Position numbers and translations under genes: made by a program. A DNA stretch of 64,000 nucleotides. Origin: an uncultured Flavobacteriales bacterium. GTDB taxonomy: Bacteria; Bacteroidota; Bacteroidia; Flavobacteriales_D; Parvicellaceae. The notes under the pieces are model-generated. The model ran no database searches and was not told the DNA's origin. It worked only from the letters and a program-made list of their open reading frames with translations. The stretch spans positions 1 to 64,000 of the forward strand of contig CALSRM010000002.1 of the NCBI GenBank assembly GCA_943788755.1, written 5' to 3'. How positions within the stretch are numbered: position 1 is the stretch's first letter; each line of letters opens with the position of its first letter. Below are positions 50,801-58,664 of this stretch, piece by piece.

Positions 50801-50902
50801 ACTCACATTAATCGTTGTATTAACTTCTTGCTGGAAGTAATTCTGACTAAAAACAGAACAATAAACAAATATAAAAATGATAATAAGGTTAAATTTATTC
50901 AT
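47855..50902 (-). CDS. M1-family zinc metallopeptidase, exported
   Basis: A 1015-aa protein with a signal peptide (about residues 1-19). An N-terminal M1 beta-domain (about 20-230) is followed by the catalytic domain. GGGMEYPN (346-353) is a variant of the GAMEN exopeptidase motif. HEVGH (372-376) and Glu395 in AWMDEGLNTF form the zinc site. A helical region to about 580 (FFDDYIKTTKKIDYKI) leads to a long C-terminal part (about 640-1015) with many beta-strands, including IRFMININQLNPF near the end. The role is probably peptide or surface-protein turnover. The C-terminal part is not recognised; its strands could be a barrel domain. Confidence 0.9.
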   Translation of the reverse strand: MNKFNLIIIFIFVYCSVFSQNYFQQEVNTTINVSLNDKNNTLSAFEEIEYINHSPDSLEYIFMHIWPNAYRNNGTDMAIQNDENGDVDFHFADSIDRGFIDSLDFKVDGEFVISAPDIDHIDILALVLKSPLAPGEKITITTPFRVKIPLGIYSRLGHIGESYQITQWFPKPAVYDKDGWHPMPYLSQGEFYSEYGTYDVKITLPKNYVVGATGDLVNDEEEIAWLENKVTETELLLKEDKIGFWRKDGMDFPESSTELKTLHYHQENVHDFAWFADKRYYVLKGSVELPHSKEKVTTWAMFTNNEAKLWAKSIEYLNDATYYYSLWNGDYPYKHVTAVDGSISAGGGMEYPNITVIGESYSAFSLEQVIVHEVGHNWFYGILGSNERQHAWMDEGLNTFTENRYTETKYPEMDLGGLGLPKGIMAKSGLNVYGPRGMYDLGYLFNARRNYDQPIETVSQDFTPTNYGAIVYGKTGIGMDYMLAYLGDTLFNKCMHAYFDKWKFKHPQPDDLRDVFQSVTGKDLSWFFDDYIKTTKKIDYKIAGIKKNETGEFKVTIKNKADIAAPFALFGIKDDTIVVAKKWFDGNSDEMTIDFKAEGVDKIILDYNRDIPEIDRTDDVIKTSGLFKKARPLSIEFLGSIESRDKASLFYLPLLGWNSADGIMPGIALYNTTFPEKKLEWLVIPMYSARLNNLNGVGQVHYNIYPNSIFRRFTIGAEVAAFGLDKTYNTAPYYTFSENINLDQRLKIEGHIKTEIKSPLRKVKQLLSYRFVSTNESSENTTLKPNIYNILNYKVSNRQVLKPASLDLQFLHGNPNLATNFSQLSLEAKLRLNYNVYLKGIDFRFFGGYSLQESNDFSNRYSWRLAGQNGNHDYLYDNVLLGRNNNHPNLLSQQTTNTHGAFKIPTSYSSNSWILSTNIKIESPGGPFGIFADAGLYPFTQFTNGTATEKVGLLYDAGIYIHLPKDIFEIYIPLVYANDIKAELNYNDIDFWQRIRFMININQLNPFKMLREVKP

Positions 50903-50957
50903 GGTATAGACTAGTGGGAGTTTAGAAGTTTCAGAATGGCGAAAAGAGAAAATGGAT

Positions 50958-52124
50958 TTAGTCCCCTAGGAGTTCTTTTATCTTGTTGTCAAGCGCTGCT
51001 CCTCTGAGGTTTTTTGCTATTATTTGACCTTCTTGATCTATTAAGACAGTAAATGGTATCCCAGTAAATCCGTATGTTTTAACAGCCTCAGATTTCCATT
51101 GTTTCAAATCGCTTACATGATTTGGCCAATATAAGTTATCTTGTTTTATTGCGTCAAGCCATCTGTTTTTGTCTTTGTCCAGTGAGACGCTAAATACAGT
51201 AAACCCTTTGTCTTTATATTCATTGTATAGCTTCACCACATTTGGGTTTTCTGCTCTACATGGACGGCACCATGAAGCCCAAAAGTCGATTAAAACATAC
51301 TTGCCACGTAACGATTCAATTGTAATTATTTTACCATCTGGGTTTGGAAAATTTAATTCTGGAGCAATAGAGCCAATAGCAGAAAGTTGTTCTAACCTAT
51401 CCCTTTCTTCTGCTTCCTTTTTTCTCATTTCCTTTTGCATTTCTATTTGTTTAACCTGTGTTTCTATGGCAATATGATAAGAAGTGTTTGGGACAGATTC
51501 AGCAAGGCCTTCTTCTATTTTTTTATATAATGCTAAGTCGGTCTGAGGGTTTAAATATCCCATAGCTGTCAACACAGCAAGAGACTTGTAGTTTTTGTTA
51601 ATAAACTGATTCCTTTTCAAAATAAAATTTTTATCTAATGAATCCAGTTTTCTTTTTGTTTCAGCTTTTTGTTGTGGGGTGAATTTGGGATTTTTTAAAC
51701 CTTTAGCATATTCTGTTTTCCATTTTGAATGATCTGAAAGATCTATTACAAGTGTTTTAACAATCTCACTATCCTGTGACCCTGAGATGAAATAAGTTTC
51801 CATAATTTTTGACCCATCCGCATTGAAAGTAATTATATCACTTGTATTTGCACTATCCAAAACAAGAAGAGCATAATCTTGTTTAGAAAACCCTATAGAA
51901 TAAAAATCTGGCTTTACTACATCCACAGCCAACTTGAATTTTCCATTCTTTTTGACTACAACCGAGTCAATAATAACGGGAGTGTTGTTAACAAAAGCAT
52001 TTAAGTAAAGTGTTTTACCTGCTGCATTTTCAATAATTCCCGTAATTTCAACTTTCTTAGGTGCTCTGCCCAAGCAAGTAATTGTAATAGATATGATTAA
52101 AAGTGTTAAAATATAATTTTTCAT
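50958..52124 (-). CDS. TlpA-like thioredoxin-fold protein with N-terminal DUF4369-type domain
   Basis: A 388-aa exported protein. An N-terminal hydrophobic segment (about residues 4-18) precedes a beta-rich domain (25-130: VEITGIIENAAGKTLYLNAF, FYSIGF) of the DUF4369 kind. A helical linker (135-245) is rich in charged residues. The C-terminal thioredoxin/AhpC-TSA domain has FWASWCRPCRAENPNVV (281-297, Cys286 and Cys289) and IPFTVLIDQEGQII (cis-Pro region). It probably works in periplasmic thiol redox. It is a tandem paralogue of the next gene upstream (52130), five bases away. Confidence 0.87.
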   Translation of the reverse strand: MKNYILTLLIISITITCLGRAPKKVEITGIIENAAGKTLYLNAFVNNTPVIIDSVVVKKNGKFKLAVDVVKPDFYSIGFSKQDYALLVLDSANTSDIITFNADGSKIMETYFISGSQDSEIVKTLVIDLSDHSKWKTEYAKGLKNPKFTPQQKAETKRKLDSLDKNFILKRNQFINKNYKSLAVLTAMGYLNPQTDLALYKKIEEGLAESVPNTSYHIAIETQVKQIEMQKEMRKKEAEERDRLEQLSAIGSIAPELNFPNPDGKIITIESLRGKYVLIDFWASWCRPCRAENPNVVKLYNEYKDKGFTVFSVSLDKDKNRWLDAIKQDNLYWPNHVSDLKQWKSEAVKTYGFTGIPFTVLIDQEGQIIAKNLRGAALDNKIKELLGD

Positions 52125-52129
52125 AAATA

Positions 52130-53368
52130 TTAGTCTAATAATTCTTTCAATTTTTCTTCCAGTTCACGCCCTCGTAAACCTATGTCAATTATGTTGCCAT
52201 CTCTTCCTATTAGAAATGTTTGGGGTATGCTTTGGACATTGTAAATTGCTGATCCTGCAGCTTGCCAGCCCTTTAGATCGCTTGTGTGGTAAGGCCAATT
52301 TAGTCCATCTTGTTCAATTGCACCTTTCCATTTTTTAGCATCTTTATCTAATGAATAGCTATAAATAGTAAACCCTTTGTCTTTATACCGCTTGTATAAC
52401 CGAACAACATTTGGGTTTTCTGCTCTACATGGCCGGCACCAAGATGCCCAAAAATCAAGAAGAACTATTTTTCCTTTTAAGCTGCTTAATGCGATGTTTT
52501 TTCCGCTTGGATTAGGGAAATTTAAGTCTGGTGCTTTATTGCCGATAGAAATTCCTGCATTTGCAAAGGCTGATTTTTGATCAGCAACCATTTGCTTTTG
52601 ACGATCGGCATTTGCAACAGCCTGATTAGCCTTTGCAATTTTTTGCGATATTGCATTATGAAATGGAGAGCCGCTCATATGTTCAAACATGGTCTTTTCA
52701 ATTTTTTTTAAATAATCTATCTCATTAACAATATCATAAATTTCTGAAGCTGCCATGTAAACCGCTGGTGAATGGAGGTTCTCGTTAATAAAATTATATT
52801 TGAATATGTTAAAAGCATCTTTTACTTTTTCTGCTTTTTGAATAATAAATGCTCTTTTTGCTGATTCTTCATAGCCAAGGGCTTCTATTTTCTGTTTATA
52901 GCTCTGCATTGTGTCGAAAAATATCTTTTGTTGAATAGAAAACTCATGCATAATCTTTGTGTCTTCAGATCCAGCAGTTTTAGCATAAATAGACATTTGA
53001 TTGAAGTCAGAATTTAAAGTTATTTCTTCTCCTCCTTTTAATAAAAGTCCAGCTACGTTATTTACAGTGTTTCCGATACTATAGAATTTAAATCCAACTC
53101 CCTCCCCTTGAAGATTATATTTCCCTATTTCATCAGCTATATTACTGTCGATTTTAACAGGTACTTTACCGCCATATTCAAATAAATAGATTTTTTTTCC
53201 ACCTCCATTGGTAATTATTCCTTCAATTATAAACTGGTTTGAACTAACCATTTGACTTGATTCGTCTTGCAAGTTTTGTGACGTATTGGTTTCTTTATCG
53301 TTTTTATCTGAACAAGAAACAAGCCCAGAAAAAAGCAAAGTTAAAATAATGGATATGTTAAACTTCAT
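52130..53368 (-). CDS. TlpA-like thioredoxin-fold lipoprotein
   Basis: A 412-aa protein with a lipobox LVSC (Cys19). A DUF4369-type beta domain (about 45-130: FIIEGIITNGGGKKIYLFEY, FKFYSIGN) and a helical middle follow. The thioredoxin domain has FWASWCRPCRAENPNVVRLY (306-325, Cys311 and Cys314) and IPQTFLIGRDGNIIDIG. It is the tandem partner of the gene at 50958, with the same architecture and the same active-site sequence, so it probably arose by duplication. Its end is near the 3' side of gatB: the start overlaps gatB by 11 bp. Confidence 0.87.
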   Translation of the reverse strand: MKFNISIILTLLFSGLVSCSDKNDKETNTSQNLQDESSQMVSSNQFIIEGIITNGGGKKIYLFEYGGKVPVKIDSNIADEIGKYNLQGEGVGFKFYSIGNTVNNVAGLLLKGGEEITLNSDFNQMSIYAKTAGSEDTKIMHEFSIQQKIFFDTMQSYKQKIEALGYEESAKRAFIIQKAEKVKDAFNIFKYNFINENLHSPAVYMAASEIYDIVNEIDYLKKIEKTMFEHMSGSPFHNAISQKIAKANQAVANADRQKQMVADQKSAFANAGISIGNKAPDLNFPNPSGKNIALSSLKGKIVLLDFWASWCRPCRAENPNVVRLYKRYKDKGFTIYSYSLDKDAKKWKGAIEQDGLNWPYHTSDLKGWQAAGSAIYNVQSIPQTFLIGRDGNIIDIGLRGRELEEKLKELLD

Positions 53369-54821
53369 TTGCTAATTTATTCAAGAGTTGAGTAGTTGTT
53401 TTTGGATCAGCTGCACCTTTCATTTCTCGCATTACTTGTCCCATGAAGAATCCAGTTAATTTCTTCTCTCCATTTTTAAAACGTTCAAATTCGTCAGGGT
53501 TGTTTTTAAAGATATTAATTATTACGTTTTCTATCTCACTACTGTCAGTCTTAGTAATCCAACCGTTGCTTTCTGCAATTTCAATTGGATTGCTTTCTGG
53601 GTTCATTACTAAGAAAGGGAATACCTTTTGGGTTGCAACTGAGTTATTAAGTTTTTCCTCATCAATTAATTGAATCAATTGAGCTATTTTTTCAGCTTCA
53701 ATTGGAAAGTCTTCTATTTCAAGCGCATTTTGGTTTAGGTAAGATTTCACACTTCCCATCATCCAATTGGCAGCCGCTTTATAATTGCTAGTATGTGCTA
53801 TCAATTCTTCAAAATACAATGCTATACCTTTAGAGTCAGTAAGGTTAGTAGCATCGTAACCTGAAAGTTTTAAGTTGTTTACATATTTTTTATACAAATC
53901 ATTTGGAAGTGCAGGTAAGTTTTTTTTGACTTCGTTTATGTAGTCTTGTGTTATGTGTAATGCTGTTAAGTCCGGTTCTGGGAAATAACGATAATCATGC
54001 GCATCCTCTTTTTTCCTAAGCGCAATTGTCTCTCCAGTATTAGCATCAAAGTTTCTCGTTTCTTGTAATACCTTACCTCCACTGTCAAGTACTCCAGCAA
54101 GTCGCACTATCTCATATTCAATAGCTTTTTCAACGTTGCTAATAGAGTTCATGTTTTTTACTTCAACACGTTGTCCAAATTCCTTACTACCTATTGGCAT
54201 AATGGAAACGTTTACATCGCAACGCATACTTCCTTCTTCCATGTTACCATCACAAATGTCAAGGTAACGGACTAATTTCCTCATTTCAAGGAGGTAGTTG
54301 TAAGCTTCTTTTCCATTTTTAAAAACAGGTTCTGTTACAATTTCCAAAAGAGGAACTCCTGCACGGTTTAAATCAATTAAAGTATCAAAAGGATCAATGT
54401 CATGAGAGCTTTTTCCCGAATCTTCTTCCATGTGAATTCGAGTCAGCTCAATCGATTTCTCATTTCCGTCTGCATCTTTGATTAAGACATAGCCTCCTGT
54501 GCATATCGGAGTTTTATCTTGTGTTATTTGATATCCTTTCGGTAAATCAGGATAGAAATAATTCTTTCTGTCGAAATGCATATCTCTTGTGATCTCAGAA
54601 TGACAAGCTAAGCCAAGCTTAACTCCATAATTAAGCGTTTTAGTATTAAATTTAGGCAATGTTCCTGGATGCCCTAAACTTGTAGGGCTGATGTTTGTAT
54701 TTGGAACTGCACCAAATTCATTTGCGTCTCTACTATAGGCTTTGCTATTAGTAAGGAGTTGCGCATGAATTTCTAAACCGATTACAGGTTCATATTTTTT
54801 TAATACCTCTTCTAACGTCAT
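53358..54821 (-). CDS. gatB: Aspartyl/glutamyl-tRNA amidotransferase subunit B
   Basis: A 487-aa GatB subunit of the GatCAB complex, which converts Glu-tRNA-Gln (and Asp-tRNA-Asn) to the amide form. Motifs are VIGLEIHAQLLTNSKAYS, LGHPGTLPKFN, YFYPDLPKGYQITQ, IHMEEDSGKSSHD, LLEIVTEPVF and DYRYFPEPDL. The C-terminal tail domain includes NPIEIAESNGWI and GKVMR-like GQVMREMKG. The cysteines of the N-terminal zinc site are absent (SKAYS, TSLGHPG); as I recall, this is shared by other Bacteroidota GatB. gatA and gatC are not here. Six bases separate it from punA. Confidence 0.96.
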   Translation of the reverse strand: MTLEEVLKKYEPVIGLEIHAQLLTNSKAYSRDANEFGAVPNTNISPTSLGHPGTLPKFNTKTLNYGVKLGLACHSEITRDMHFDRKNYFYPDLPKGYQITQDKTPICTGGYVLIKDADGNEKSIELTRIHMEEDSGKSSHDIDPFDTLIDLNRAGVPLLEIVTEPVFKNGKEAYNYLLEMRKLVRYLDICDGNMEEGSMRCDVNVSIMPIGSKEFGQRVEVKNMNSISNVEKAIEYEIVRLAGVLDSGGKVLQETRNFDANTGETIALRKKEDAHDYRYFPEPDLTALHITQDYINEVKKNLPALPNDLYKKYVNNLKLSGYDATNLTDSKGIALYFEELIAHTSNYKAAANWMMGSVKSYLNQNALEIEDFPIEAEKIAQLIQLIDEEKLNNSVATQKVFPFLVMNPESNPIEIAESNGWITKTDSSEIENVIINIFKNNPDEFERFKNGEKKLTGFFMGQVMREMKGAADPKTTTQLLNKLANEV

Positions 54822-54826
54822 TGCAG

Positions 54827-55639
54827 TTACATTGTTTTTAATAACTCTTTAATTATAAGTGTCATTTTAGGCTCAGCCTCTCTTGCTATACCTTGGACAA
54901 TTTCATGGGTCATTTCAATTATTTTTCCGGGAACACCTAGGTCAGTTACAATTGAAAACCCAAAACAAGGAATTCCCATGTGGCGTGCTGCAATTACTTC
55001 TGGAACTGTACTCATGCCTACAGCATCTGCTCCAATAATCCTTACGTAATTATATTCTGCAGGTGTTTCTAATGTTGGACCTGAAAGACCAGCATATGTC
55101 CCCTTAGAGACTTTAATGTTATTGTTCGCTGCAATTTTTTCAGCTCTCGCAATTAATTTTAAATCATACGGTTCGCTCATGTCTGGGAAGCGAGGGCCTA
55201 GTTCTTCATAGTTTTTTCCCATTAATGGGTTGGTAGGGAATAAATTAATATGATCTGAGATAATCATAATTTCCCCAACTTCAAAATCAGGATTAACACC
55301 TCCACTTGCATTACTGACAAAAAGTGTCTCAATTCCTAAAAATTTCATAACTCTAACCGGAAAAACACATTCATTCATGTCATAGCCTTCATAAAAATGA
55401 AACCGACCTTGCATTGCAACAACTTTCTTTCCACCTAATTCTCCAAAAATCAATTGCCCACTGTGCCCTTCGACCGTAGATACCGGGAAGTTTGGTATTT
55501 CTTCGAAGGGAATAGCGTGTTCAGCTTTTATTTCGTTTCCTAAATTACCTAACCCTGTTCCTAAAATAATTCCAACCTCAGGTTGGAAGTTCGTTCGTTC
55601 CTTTAGGTAATTTGCTGTCTGCTTTATTTTCTCTAACAT
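54827..55639 (-). CDS. punA: Purine nucleoside phosphorylase (PNP-I, trimeric type)
   Basis: A 270-aa enzyme of nucleoside salvage that splits inosine/guanosine with phosphate. Motifs are GIILGTGLGNLG (phosphate loop), FPVSTVEGHSGQLIFGELGG, QGRFHFYEGY, LFVSNASGGVNPDFEVGEIM and the base-binding ETPAEYNYVRIIGADAVGMS with the following STVPEVIAARHMG. Its 5' end overlaps the 3' end of lpxK by 62 bp, so the two are tightly linked. Six bases separate it from gatB downstream. Confidence 0.95.
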   Translation of the reverse strand: MLEKIKQTANYLKERTNFQPEVGIILGTGLGNLGNEIKAEHAIPFEEIPNFPVSTVEGHSGQLIFGELGGKKVVAMQGRFHFYEGYDMNECVFPVRVMKFLGIETLFVSNASGGVNPDFEVGEIMIISDHINLFPTNPLMGKNYEELGPRFPDMSEPYDLKLIARAEKIAANNNIKVSKGTYAGLSGPTLETPAEYNYVRIIGADAVGMSTVPEVIAARHMGIPCFGFSIVTDLGVPGKIIEMTHEIVQGIAREAEPKMTLIIKELLKTM

Positions 55640-56663
55640 ATTTTAGTATCTCGTTGTCAAATTTTTCCTTGCCATCAAATATATCAATTTCGATTTCAAT
55701 ACAATATATAGGCAATTGTTCAAACCCTTTTATTTCCAGCAATCTAGATGCATCTTTCTCAGTGGTTAAAATGATTTTTTTCGAGCTATCAAAAGTACCA
55801 AATATTTCAGAGACTGTAGCTACATCTTTTTCAGAAAATGGATAATGATCTCGATATGCTTTTTTACTATAGGTTACTTCTTTCCGGTTTAATTCTTCAT
55901 AAAGTGGTTTCGGGTTTGCAATGCCCGTTAAAACAAGCGTCTCGAAGTTTGAAATTTCTCCTATTAATTCTTTATTTGTAAAGGGGTTGTAAATCCGACC
56001 ATACCGAATAAAACTGAAAAATATTTTCTGATTTTTAGTAGGTGATATGCCTTTAATAATTTCATTCTTCCTTTCCAATGAAAGATCATGTGGGCATTTT
56101 GAAACAATAATAATATCCGCTCTGTTTTTTCCTTTTCGGAGCTCTCTTAATTCGCCCATCGGAAGCATAATGTCTTTGTAGAAGGGTTTGTTTATGTCAA
56201 CAATTAACAGGTTTAAGCCGGCTCTTAATGATCGGTGTTGAAAAGCGTCATCAAGCAGTATGGCTTCAATTGATGGGTTGTCGTAAAGTAAGTTTAATAC
56301 ACCTTTTACCCTTTTTTTTTCAACGACAACCTTTATGTTTGGGAATTTACGATAATATTGTGCAGGTTCATCACCAATATCAATTGACGTTGAATTCTCA
56401 TCTGCTTCGATGTATTCTGTAGTTTTTCTTCCATATCCTCGACTTAGTATGGCGAGGTTATATTCATCTTTTAATAATCTTGCGAGGTATTCTGTATGAG
56501 GTGTTTTTCCAGTTCCACCCATTGATAAATTGCCAATGCAGATTATTGGTAGGTCAAATTCACTTGATTTAAAAATATTTTTTTTGTATAAAAAATTTCT
56601 AAATAGTGTGATACCTCCATAAATTAGGGCAATTGGGAATAAGAGATAGCGAAATACTTTCAT
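55578..56663 (-). CDS. lpxK: Tetraacyldisaccharide 4'-kinase
   Basis: A 361-aa membrane-associated P-loop kinase adding the 4'-phosphate in lipid A synthesis. An N-terminal helix (about residues 6-22) precedes the Walker A GNLSMGGTGKT (44-54) and LSRGYGRKT. GDEPAQYYRKFP and the Walker B-like region AILLDDAFQHRSLRA (DD and H) follow, then IIVSKCP and LVLTGIANP. It overlaps punA by 62 bp at its 3' end. Its start is only 41 bases from the divergent NIF3-family gene. Confidence 0.94.
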   Translation of the reverse strand: MKVFRYLLFPIALIYGGITLFRNFLYKKNIFKSSEFDLPIICIGNLSMGGTGKTPHTEYLARLLKDEYNLAILSRGYGRKTTEYIEADENSTSIDIGDEPAQYYRKFPNIKVVVEKKRVKGVLNLLYDNPSIEAILLDDAFQHRSLRAGLNLLIVDINKPFYKDIMLPMGELRELRKGKNRADIIIVSKCPHDLSLERKNEIIKGISPTKNQKIFFSFIRYGRIYNPFTNKELIGEISNFETLVLTGIANPKPLYEELNRKEVTYSKKAYRDHYPFSEKDVATVSEIFGTFDSSKKIILTTEKDASRLLEIKGFEQLPIYCIEIEIDIFDGKEKFDNEILKYVRENKADSKLPKGTNELPT

Positions 56664-56704
56664 TAATTTATTTTACTGATTACAAAAATCAATAATTTAG
56701 CGGA

Positions 56705-57799
56705 ATGACAATACAAGAAGTAACAAATTATTTAGAATCGATAGCTCCACTTCAGTATCAAGAGAGTTACGATAACGCTGGTTTAATTGTTGGTAATTAT
56801 AAGAATGATGTTTCAGGAGTTTTAGTTTGCTTAGATAGTACGGAGGAAATTATTGATGAAGCAATAGAACGAAAGTGTAATTTAATTGTTGCGCATCATC
56901 CAATTGTATTTTCAGGATTAAAAAAAATTACGGGTAAAAACTACGTTGAAAAAACAGTTATTAAAGCTATTAAAAATGATATCGCTATTTATGCGATTCA
57001 CACGAATTTGGATAACATGTTGAATGGTGTGAATGAAATTATAGGTAGAAAATTAGGGTTGATTAATACGCAGGTTTTGTCACAGTCTAGTAATAACCTC
57101 AGGAAACTGATAACATATGTCCCTCTTGAATATGTAGAAAAAGTCCGGGATTCTTTATTTGATTCTGGTGCAGGGAAAATTGGAAATTATGATGAATGTA
57201 GCTATAGTAGTATGGGTGAAGGGACTTTTCGAGCTGGGGATAATACAAATGCATTTATTGGAGAAAAAGGGAAAAGACATCTTGAAGCCGAGCAAAAGCT
57301 TGAAGTAATTTACGCAATAGATAAGCAAAGTGCGATTTTATCCTCTTTGTTAAATAGTCATCCTTACGAAGTTGTAGCTTATGATATCTTGCAATTACAA
57401 AATAGTAATTCAGATGTTGGAGCAGGCTTAATTGGCGATTTGGAAAATGGAATTGACGAAATTACTTTTCTAAAATCTTTAAAGATTACGATGAAAACGG
57501 ATTGTGTCCGCTATACTGAATTGCGGGGAAGACAAATTAAGAAAGTTGCTTTATGCGGTGGTTCAGGAAGTTTTTTGTTGAAAGATGCTATTCGTCAAAA
57601 AGCGGATGTTTTTATTACAGGAGATTTCAAATATCATGAATTTTTTGATGCTGAAAACCGCCTTGTTATCGCAGATGTTGGGCATTTTGAAAGTGAACAG
57701 TATACAATTGAGCTTTTAGTTGATAAACTAAAGGAAAAATTTACTACTTTTGCGGTCTGTTTTACGGAGGTAAATACAAATCCCGTTAATTATTTGTAA
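56705..57799 (+). CDS. NIF3/DUF34-family dinuclear-metal protein
   Basis: A 364-aa protein with the two-part NIF3 fold and a middle insertion. N-terminal metal ligands appear in NLIVAHHPIVFSGLKKI and YAIHTNLDN, C-terminal ones in ITGDFKYHEFFDAEN and VIADVGHFESE. Between them (about residues 135-230) lies the PII-like or CutA-like insertion present in longer bacterial members. Family members have been proposed to act in GTP cyclohydrolase I-related or other metal-dependent hydrolysis, but the function is not settled. The next gene starts six bases after its stop. Confidence 0.88.
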   Translation: MTIQEVTNYLESIAPLQYQESYDNAGLIVGNYKNDVSGVLVCLDSTEEIIDEAIERKCNLIVAHHPIVFSGLKKITGKNYVEKTVIKAIKNDIAIYAIHTNLDNMLNGVNEIIGRKLGLINTQVLSQSSNNLRKLITYVPLEYVEKVRDSLFDSGAGKIGNYDECSYSSMGEGTFRAGDNTNAFIGEKGKRHLEAEQKLEVIYAIDKQSAILSSLLNSHPYEVVAYDILQLQNSNSDVGAGLIGDLENGIDEITFLKSLKITMKTDCVRYTELRGRQIKKVALCGGSGSFLLKDAIRQKADVFITGDFKYHEFFDAENRLVIADVGHFESEQYTIELLVDKLKEKFTTFAVCFTEVNTNPVNYL

Positions 57800-57805
57800 A
57801 TTATT

Positions 57806-58591
57806 ATGGCAAAAAAGAAAGAATCTACAGCTGAGCAAAAGTTAAGAGCACTTTATAATCTTCAAATTATTGATTCTAGAATTGATAAAATTCGTCAAGT
57901 ACATGGAGAGTTACCTTTGGAGGTACAAGACCTAGAAGATGAGTTAGAAGGAATGAACTTAAGGTTATCTAAAGTCGAAGAAGAGATTAGTGATTTGAAT
58001 TTGCAAATCAACGAAAAGAAAAATGTTATTGAAGAGTCTAAGGCTGGCGTTGCAAAATACTTAGAGCAACAAAAGAAAGTTAGAAATAACAGAGAATACG
58101 ATTCGTTGACGAAGGAAATAGAATACCAAGGTTTGGAAGTGGAATTAGCTGAAAAAAGAATCAACGAGTATAAAGCAAGAATCGCTTCTAAGCAAGAATT
58201 GCTTGAGACAAGTGTATCTGAATTAGAAGATAAGAAAGGAGCTTTGGATGCTAAGAAAAATGATTTAGCTGAAATTGAAGCTGAAACGGCAAAAGAAGAG
58301 AGCCTATTGAGAGAAAAATCAAAAGAAGCTTCTGCCGGCGTTGAAGAAAGATTGTTGAAAGCATATACTAGGATTAGAAACGCTGCTAAAAATGGTTTAG
58401 CGGTTGTTCCTGTTGAAAGAGGTGCTTCGGGTGGTTCATATATTAAAATTCCACCACAAAGGCAATTAGATATTGCAGCTCGTAAAAAAATCATCATTGA
58501 TGAACACAGTGGAAGAATCCTTGTTGATTTAGAGTTAGCTAATGAAGAAACGGATAAAATGGAAAAGATGCTTGCGAAGTTATTAAAGTAA
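57806..58591 (+). CDS. Coiled-coil protein with degenerate C4-type zinc ribbon
   Basis: A 261-aa protein: a long antiparallel coiled coil (about residues 8-180, high Glu/Lys) and a C-terminal segment homologous to the zf-RING_7 type zinc ribbon. The family's second half is normally C-x-G-C-F-x-x-[IV]-P-P-Q-R-Q with a distal C-E-x-C-G-R-I-L. Here the positions are Ser208, Ser211, Asp232 and Ser235 (RGASGGSYIKIPPQRQ, IDEHSGRIL), so all four zinc ligands are gone while IPPQRQ and GRIL persist. Other family members form dimers and have been linked to nucleic-acid binding. It is in an operon with the NIF3-family gene, six bases after it. Confidence 0.88.
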   Translation: MAKKKESTAEQKLRALYNLQIIDSRIDKIRQVHGELPLEVQDLEDELEGMNLRLSKVEEEISDLNLQINEKKNVIEESKAGVAKYLEQQKKVRNNREYDSLTKEIEYQGLEVELAEKRINEYKARIASKQELLETSVSELEDKKGALDAKKNDLAEIEAETAKEESLLREKSKEASAGVEERLLKAYTRIRNAAKNGLAVVPVERGASGGSYIKIPPQRQLDIAARKKIIIDEHSGRILVDLELANEETDKMEKMLAKLLK

Positions 58592-58610
58592 GTCTAATCT
58601 ATATGATATT

Positions 58611-58646
58611 AAAAAGGGGTTAACATATGTTAACCCCTTTTTTTTT
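58611..58646. terminator. Bidirectional intrinsic terminator
   Basis: A perfect 32-base palindrome (58611-58642) with core GGGGTTAACATATGTTAACCCC-type arms and A/T flanks, then T to 58646. It lies between convergent genes and can serve both. Confidence 0.9.
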
Positions 58647-58664
58647 GTTTCCTATTTTAATGTA

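Noticed and set aside
57895-58497. 200-aa minus-strand frame opposite the coiled-coil gene
   Set aside because: A Ser/Leu/Phe-rich shadow of the Glu/Lys-rich coiled coil on the other strand.
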